A stretch of DNA of 64,000 nt from J089 sp964535735 (lineage in GTDB: Bacteria; Fidelibacterota; Marinisomatia; Marinisomatales; J089): assembly GCA_964535735.1 (NCBI GenBank), contig CAZHTM010000004.1, positions 27,307-91,306 on the forward strand. Direction: 5' to 3'. This document shows, piece after piece, positions 60,654 to 64,000 of the stretch. Under the pieces are notes generated by a model. That model saw nothing but the letters and a program-made list of their open reading frames with translations. It was not told the DNA's origin and searched no databases. The translations under genes were made by a program, and so were the position numbers. The stretch's first letter is position 1. Each line of letters starts with the position of its first letter.

Positions 60654-61985
60654 TCATGCTAATACATCATCCGAGAGCCAATCATCGGATACCCGGACGG
60701 TTTGCCGTTGATCCAGCATTTGAAAGAATGAATCCAACCGGTTTTTGATGTTGGAATAGGAATAGTAGCGGGGATCCACCAGATCGGTTTCGATAAACCC
60801 AACAGGAATTTGGAGTCGCTCTTCCAAATCCCGCATCATGACCAGTTGTCCAGCCGAGAACGAATTACAGCTTTTGATGGAATTCACCAGAAAACCATCC
60901 GCTGAATACCGTTGGATGAAACGTTCAAGCAGATCAATCCGTTGAGGCAGATTCCGATTGGTGTAGCAACCTAAACAATATTCCGCCAGACTTTTCAGGG
61001 GATCATCCGGAGAGTGGCGGAAACCATCATCGTAGACGCCGCCTACCCGAGTATAGCTGGACCCAACGAAGACCGAACCCTGATCATAAAATATTTTCCA
61101 GAAATTGCGGAAGTGGGTCCAGTTTGGCGGGCCTTCCACCACCAGGCGATAGCGTTCTTTTTCAAGGTAGCCCTCAGGCGTCAAAGGACCTAACTTATTC
61201 TGAATTCGATAGTCCACATCCCGGACCAATTCACGGTAATATTCAACACAGCTTTCACTCCCCCGGAATGCCGTAAAAATGGGGCCAATGTAGTAAACCC
61301 CACCGAAGTAGGCATCGATGGGCGAGGGCTTATGGCGCGCCGAATCGAAGACATCAATTAATAAATCTTCCGCCTGGGCCGACAAATCCATACGGTCCGC
61401 CAGTGTTTTTTCATCGAAGGACAGGCCACTGACTTTTTCAAAGATGGGAATGACTTCCGTCACCAATTGTTTTTGAATATAGGCCACCGCTTCCGGCTCT
61501 ATTCTTCCCGCCTCCTGATAGGGAATATGCAACATGGCAATTTCAGCCTTGGGATAGAGCTGTTTCAGGTTTTCAAACCACTTCATAAAGACAAAGCATC
61601 CGGTGTAACTGAGGAGAAGAATGTCCGGGTCCGGTAATTTTTGGCCGGTGGGACCGACGTTCCCCTGGAGCATCATGCCAATGTCGCATTTTACATAGGA
61701 ACATACGTCTTCGGGAAAACCCATATCTTCCGCTTCCCGTATAAAGTCCCGGGATTTTTTCCGCATTCCGGATTGGAGGGCGTTGATTTCCGGATATACA
61801 GGTAACATATCAAATGTATAAATCAATTCCGTCAAATTGCCGGGTACAAAGGTGTACACCACCTTCTTCCCTGTTTCTTTGACCTGAGACAGCGCCATGA
61901 AATGTTCTGCCAGCATTTGCTTTTGTCTAAGCATGCTGGTTTCTTTTTGAATATTCACGTTCCCGGTAGGCGGCTTCGTATTCAT
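60654..61985 (-). CDS. bcrB: Benzoyl-CoA reductase subunit B
   Basis: 443 aa from ATG 61985 (GGGAG 9 nt before; 4 bp after the bcrC stop; the frame extends to 62045 within bcrC). HgdA/B-like fold: DVCSYVKCDIGMMLQGNVGP (C95, C100), LSYTGCFVFMKWFENL (C130), GVYYIGPIFTAFRGS and IKSCNSFSAGQLVMMRDL. With BcrC it forms the ring-reducing component holding the [4Fe-4S] clusters; no subunit is truncated. Substrate benzoyl-CoA, product cyclohexadienoyl-CoA. Confidence 0.93.
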   Translation of the reverse strand: MNTKPPTGNVNIQKETSMLRQKQMLAEHFMALSQVKETGKKVVYTFVPGNLTELIYTFDMLPVYPEINALQSGMRKKSRDFIREAEDMGFPEDVCSYVKCDIGMMLQGNVGPTGQKLPDPDILLLSYTGCFVFMKWFENLKQLYPKAEIAMLHIPYQEAGRIEPEAVAYIQKQLVTEVIPIFEKVSGLSFDEKTLADRMDLSAQAEDLLIDVFDSARHKPSPIDAYFGGVYYIGPIFTAFRGSESCVEYYRELVRDVDYRIQNKLGPLTPEGYLEKERYRLVVEGPPNWTHFRNFWKIFYDQGSVFVGSSYTRVGGVYDDGFRHSPDDPLKSLAEYCLGCYTNRNLPQRIDLLERFIQRYSADGFLVNSIKSCNSFSAGQLVMMRDLEERLQIPVGFIETDLVDPRYYSYSNIKNRLDSFFQMLDQRQTVRVSDDWLSDDVLA

Positions 61986-61989
61986 ACGG

Positions 61990-63180
61990 TCACTCCCATA
62001 ATTTGACCATGTCAGCAAAGGTCCCCGCCTGCTCTTTGATGACATGGAATTGGCCTAAATTTTCATGGTATTGAAATGAAAAATGTTTAATGTGATGCTG
62101 ATCCATGGCCTGCTCCAGAAAAGGCCGATCCAGAAGAGCCGGGTCGCAGAAACTGGGGGCACAGAAGATGACGCCATCAGCATGGCGATCCTGGACTTGG
62201 GTCAACAACGCCTTTCCCTTGGCTTCCGGTGTGGAATAGACAGCTGAAGACGAGGGTGATTGGTTTAAATAGGCATCTACCAGGATTCCCAGAGGATCAT
62301 CGGTGTTCGCATCAAGTTCGGAACGGAACCAATGCAATCCTAACTGAAAATCATCATTCACAATATAACAGCCCGCATTTTCGATGGTTTTGATCAAACC
62401 CAGTGGCGGTTGCTCACAAAATGAGCCGGACACAACGACGCGAATTTTGTCTTCCGGCTCCCGCTCGATGGACTCTGCAAGTTCGATGATGCGCTTCCAA
62501 AAACGGTTGCAGTCCTTCACATCCAGTACCTGACCGGCGCGTCGAATAAGATAGAAATCAGTGGCGGAAATGATGTGTGGTCGTTCAGATCGGATGTGGT
62601 CCAGTGCCTTCAGAAGTATTCGGTTTTGGTTGTAGAGTCGAATGGCGTCGTTTAAAGCTTCCGTTGTTAACTTAGAATCATTGATTTTTTCCAAATCAGT
62701 GACCAGACGTTGAAGTTCGGAACGATAATAAACACCACCCACTTCGGGATCGAAATTCTGCGGATAATCCAGATAACGAACGTAACGATCCCCCATTTTC
62801 ATTCGGAAGACCCCAGATAAATTGCGAATCACATCGCAAATGGAAGGGAAAATGAAGCCATCAAAGTCATCCAGGTATCCTCCCAAGGCCATTTCAATGA
62901 CTGTCCGTGGTAAATGACAAATATAGGATTGGAAATAGGCATCGCCCCGAACTACTTGAAGTCGATCCCCGGCTCCGAATAAGCCCACTGGCAGCATGCC
63001 CAATGCTGAAATGATTTCTCTAGGGATATAAAGTGGAAGATAACCAATGAGGCGGCGAGCAGGGTCTGCTTTTTTCCACGTTCGGGCGTAGGTAAAGTTT
63101 AGGTCTTCAAATAAAGACCGGGAGAGTTCGATGGCATCGGAATACGTCGCCGAGTCAAATGTCCAGGTTTCCATTAGCAT
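61990..63180 (-). CDS. bcrC: Benzoyl-CoA reductase subunit C
   Basis: 396 aa. The N-terminal region LIGYLPLYIPREIISALGML, VVRGDAYFQSYICHLPRTV (C88) and FIFPSICDVIRNLSGVFRMK (C115) are highly characteristic of BcrC/BadD/BzdN, and VIFCAPSFCDPALLDRP is near the C-terminus. It forms the active-site component with BcrB. The start overlaps the end of marR by 26 bp (ATG at 63180 or 63174), so the regulator and the reductase are cotranscribed. Confidence 0.94.
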   Translation of the reverse strand: MLMETWTFDSATYSDAIELSRSLFEDLNFTYARTWKKADPARRLIGYLPLYIPREIISALGMLPVGLFGAGDRLQVVRGDAYFQSYICHLPRTVIEMALGGYLDDFDGFIFPSICDVIRNLSGVFRMKMGDRYVRYLDYPQNFDPEVGGVYYRSELQRLVTDLEKINDSKLTTEALNDAIRLYNQNRILLKALDHIRSERPHIISATDFYLIRRAGQVLDVKDCNRFWKRIIELAESIEREPEDKIRVVVSGSFCEQPPLGLIKTIENAGCYIVNDDFQLGLHWFRSELDANTDDPLGILVDAYLNQSPSSSAVYSTPEAKGKALLTQVQDRHADGVIFCAPSFCDPALLDRPFLEQAMDQHHIKHFSFQYHENLGQFHVIKEQAGTFADMVKLWE

Positions 63181-63592
63181 GGGTCCAAATTCGATTTAGA
63201 AATTTTCGCAGAGCAGCCAATTCCTCAGGATCCAAGACGCGGGTCAATTCCCGATCGACAGCAATCACTAAGGGTTCCAGTTCCGTATGGACCCGTTCAC
63301 CCTTGGGCGTGAGATGCAGGCGAATAACCCGTCGATCGTGGGACGACCGGCGTCGTTCCACGAAACCGTCTTTCTCTAGTCGGTCCGCCAGTCCAGTAAT
63401 AGCTGGTTTATCCAGGTAAATCTTTTTCCCGATTTCAGAAAGAGGAAGTCCCCCCTGTCCTTTTAAAGTATCCAGCACCATAAATTGGGTCGCCGTAACA
63501 CCTTTTTCCGCAAATTTATTATCCAGGGCTTTTCGCATAGAGCGGGCGGTGCGAACGACTAAAAATCCGGTGCTGTTTTCAATATAGTTCAT
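63155..63592 (-). CDS. MarR-family regulator of the aromatic cluster (BadR-like)
   Basis: 145 aa winged helix protein. Recognition helix region LPLSEIGKKIYLDKPAITGL and the wing RSSHDRRVIRLHLTPKG are typical MarR. MarR proteins control aromatic catabolism by ligand-induced release; R. palustris BadR is such a protein next to its benzoyl-CoA genes. Here it is the first gene of the 20-gene cluster. Its own promoter contains palindromic ATAGTT/AACTAT elements, and one copy overlaps its start codon, which suggests autoregulation. GGAAAT precedes the ATG. Confidence 0.93.
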   Translation of the reverse strand: MNYIENSTGFLVVRTARSMRKALDNKFAEKGVTATQFMVLDTLKGQGGLPLSEIGKKIYLDKPAITGLADRLEKDGFVERRRSSHDRRVIRLHLTPKGERVHTELEPLVIAVDRELTRVLDPEELAALRKFLNRIWTHANGNLDI

Positions 63593-63595
63593 ATG
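63583..63595. promoter_or_regulatory. Repeat copy TATAGTTCATATG over marR start codon
   Basis: The 13-mer is identical to 63663-63675 and here covers the ATG of marR (63592-63590, read on the minus strand). A regulator bound at this site could block elongation or the ribosome site. Function is inferred from the repetition and position only. Confidence 0.45.
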
Positions 63596-63663
63596 ATTTC
63601 CGCGGGGATTTCCCGAGTCGGATCCGGTGGTTCGATGGAAAGAAGAATTAGCATATTGGAATT

Positions 63664-63705
63664 ATAGTTCATATGGAAACTATTTGTATAGGAACTAGTT
63701 GTCAA
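63664..63705 (-). promoter_or_regulatory. marR-bcr promoter with overlapping palindromic operator
   Basis: On the minus strand TTGACA (63705-63700) is followed after 17 bp by TAGTTT (63682-63677), a -35/-10 pair about 85 bp upstream of the marR ATG. The inverted repeat ATAGTT-N8-AACTAT (63664-63683) covers the -10, and the perfect palindrome AACTAGTT (63693-63700) abuts the -35. The layout is that of a MarR-repressed autoregulated promoter. Confidence 0.55.
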
Positions 63706-63712
63706 GGGGAAA

Positions 63713-63785
63713 ATCTGGATCCTCTGGAATTTCGCATCTTTACTCAGTTTGACGAACCTGAAAAATAAATGTTCGTCATCCAGAT
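63713..63785. repeat. Interrupted inverted repeat upstream of marR promoter
   Basis: ATCTGGAT (63713-63720) pairs perfectly with ATCCAGAT (63778-63785), and GACGAAC (63751-63757) with GTTCGTC (63771-63777) around a 13-nt loop. The right arm is continuous, the left arm is split by 30 nt. It could be a second operator, an upstream-activator site or a terminator remnant for a plus-strand or minus-strand transcript from outside the window. Confidence 0.4.
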
Positions 63786-63959
63786 CCCAATGGAGCTACA
63801 CGATATTGGGAGAAGGATCTTAAACCGTAGCTATCTTAGAAATCTACATCTGTTACCGTGGTTATACACAATGATAGATATAACATGGCTATAATGCTTT
63901 ATGACAAAATAAGTTTGCTTGAGATTCTTCGTGTCCCGACGCATTTCCATTAGACTTAA

Positions 63960-63988
63960 TTGTAAAATTGCCAGAATAGAATTAGAAT
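63960..63988 (+). promoter_or_regulatory. Possible plus-strand promoter at window end
   Basis: TTGTAA (63960-63965), 17 bp, TAGAAT (63983-63988) read on the plus strand toward the window edge. The stretch 63593-64000 contains no open reading frame that looks coding; besides this element and those listed above, I see only AT-rich sequence, including a GCTATAATGC at about 63889 with no matching -35. Confidence 0.25.
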
Positions 63989-64000
63989 AAATAAAGACAT

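Noticed and set aside
63751..63777. GACGAAC/GTTCGTC hairpin as a rho-independent terminator
   Set aside because: Stem of only 7 bp with a 13-nt loop and no T tract on either strand; kept only as part of a repeat.

Overview
The window looks like part of a scaffolded draft genome: it contains three runs of exactly 100 N. It comes from a Gram-negative bacterium of the FCB (Fibrobacteres-Chlorobi-Bacteroidetes) type. The signs are a PorV/PorQ-family outer-membrane protein beside a secreted protein with a type IX secretion (T9SS) C-terminal sorting domain, a GWxTD-domain protein, a DUF5683 protein, a peptidase-MA/propeller/beta-barrel protein, many lipoproteins and an LPS heptose kinase. This set fits Marinimicrobia/Neomarinimicrobiota, Calditrichota or KSB1-like lineages better than Proteobacteria. 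That placement is inference from gene content; no marker phylogeny could be run.

Layout. About 1-8.2 kb (all minus): a cell-surface block of PorV-family protein, M6-like T9SS cargo, outer-membrane metallopeptidase, DUF5683 protein and a TPR lipoprotein cut by the window edge. 8.4-11.9 kb: a TRAP transporter (fused DctQM, DctP, TatT) interrupted by an assembly gap. 11.9-18.5 kb: glyA, a TPR lipoprotein with a gap, an orphan barrel/lipoprotein pair, a half-length GT5 protein and a YbgF-like protein. 18.6-23.9 kb: the rod-shape operon mreB-mreC-mreD-mrdA-rodA. 24-39.3 kb: tightly packed housekeeping genes (NDP-sugar synthesis, RNase H-like, Fe-S nuclease, GWxTD, heptose kinase, PspC, HDAC-like, ABC proteins, trxA/trxB, PafA-like phosphatase, tyrS, smpB). 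39.4-40.8 kb: the only plus-strand genes, tRNA-Leu(CAG), an eIF2B-like protein and an Mth938-like protein.

40.8-63.6 kb is the highlight: a 20-gene, single-strand, mostly overlapping cluster for anaerobic aromatic degradation. It opens with a MarR regulator and then has a class I ATP-dependent benzoyl-CoA reductase in the order bcrC-bcrB-bcrA-bcrD. The ring-modifying enzymes Dch (diene hydratase), Had (alcohol dehydrogenase) and Oah (ring hydrolase) follow. Two thiolases, a short-chain dehydrogenase and a hydroxyacyl-CoA dehydrogenase/enoyl-CoA hydratase fusion cover beta-oxidation. A three-subunit 4-hydroxybenzoyl-CoA reductase (hcrC-hcrA-hcrB) funnels 4-hydroxybenzoyl-CoA to benzoyl-CoA, and an MFS transporter closes the run. 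Expected flow: 4-hydroxybenzoyl-CoA to benzoyl-CoA (Hcr), to cyclohexadienoyl-CoA (Bcr), to 6-hydroxy and 6-oxo intermediates (Dch, Had), to 3-hydroxypimeloyl-CoA (Oah), then to acetyl-CoA and glutaryl-CoA. Glutaryl-CoA dehydrogenase and the dedicated ferredoxin/ferredoxin reductase are not in the window.

The most novel part lies inside that cluster (53.9-58.5 kb): an acyl-CoA ligase, a second single-gene BcrB/HgdB-like protein, a PanE/ApbA-family reductase and a third ASKHA activator, all contiguous. This resembles a complete 2-oxoacid to 2-hydroxyacid to 2-hydroxyacyl-CoA to enoyl-CoA module, or a double-cubane-type reductase pair, and is not part of the textbook benzoyl-CoA operons I know. 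The marR promoter region carries repeated ATAGTTCATATG elements that look like an autoregulatory operator. The last 0.4 kb has no gene.
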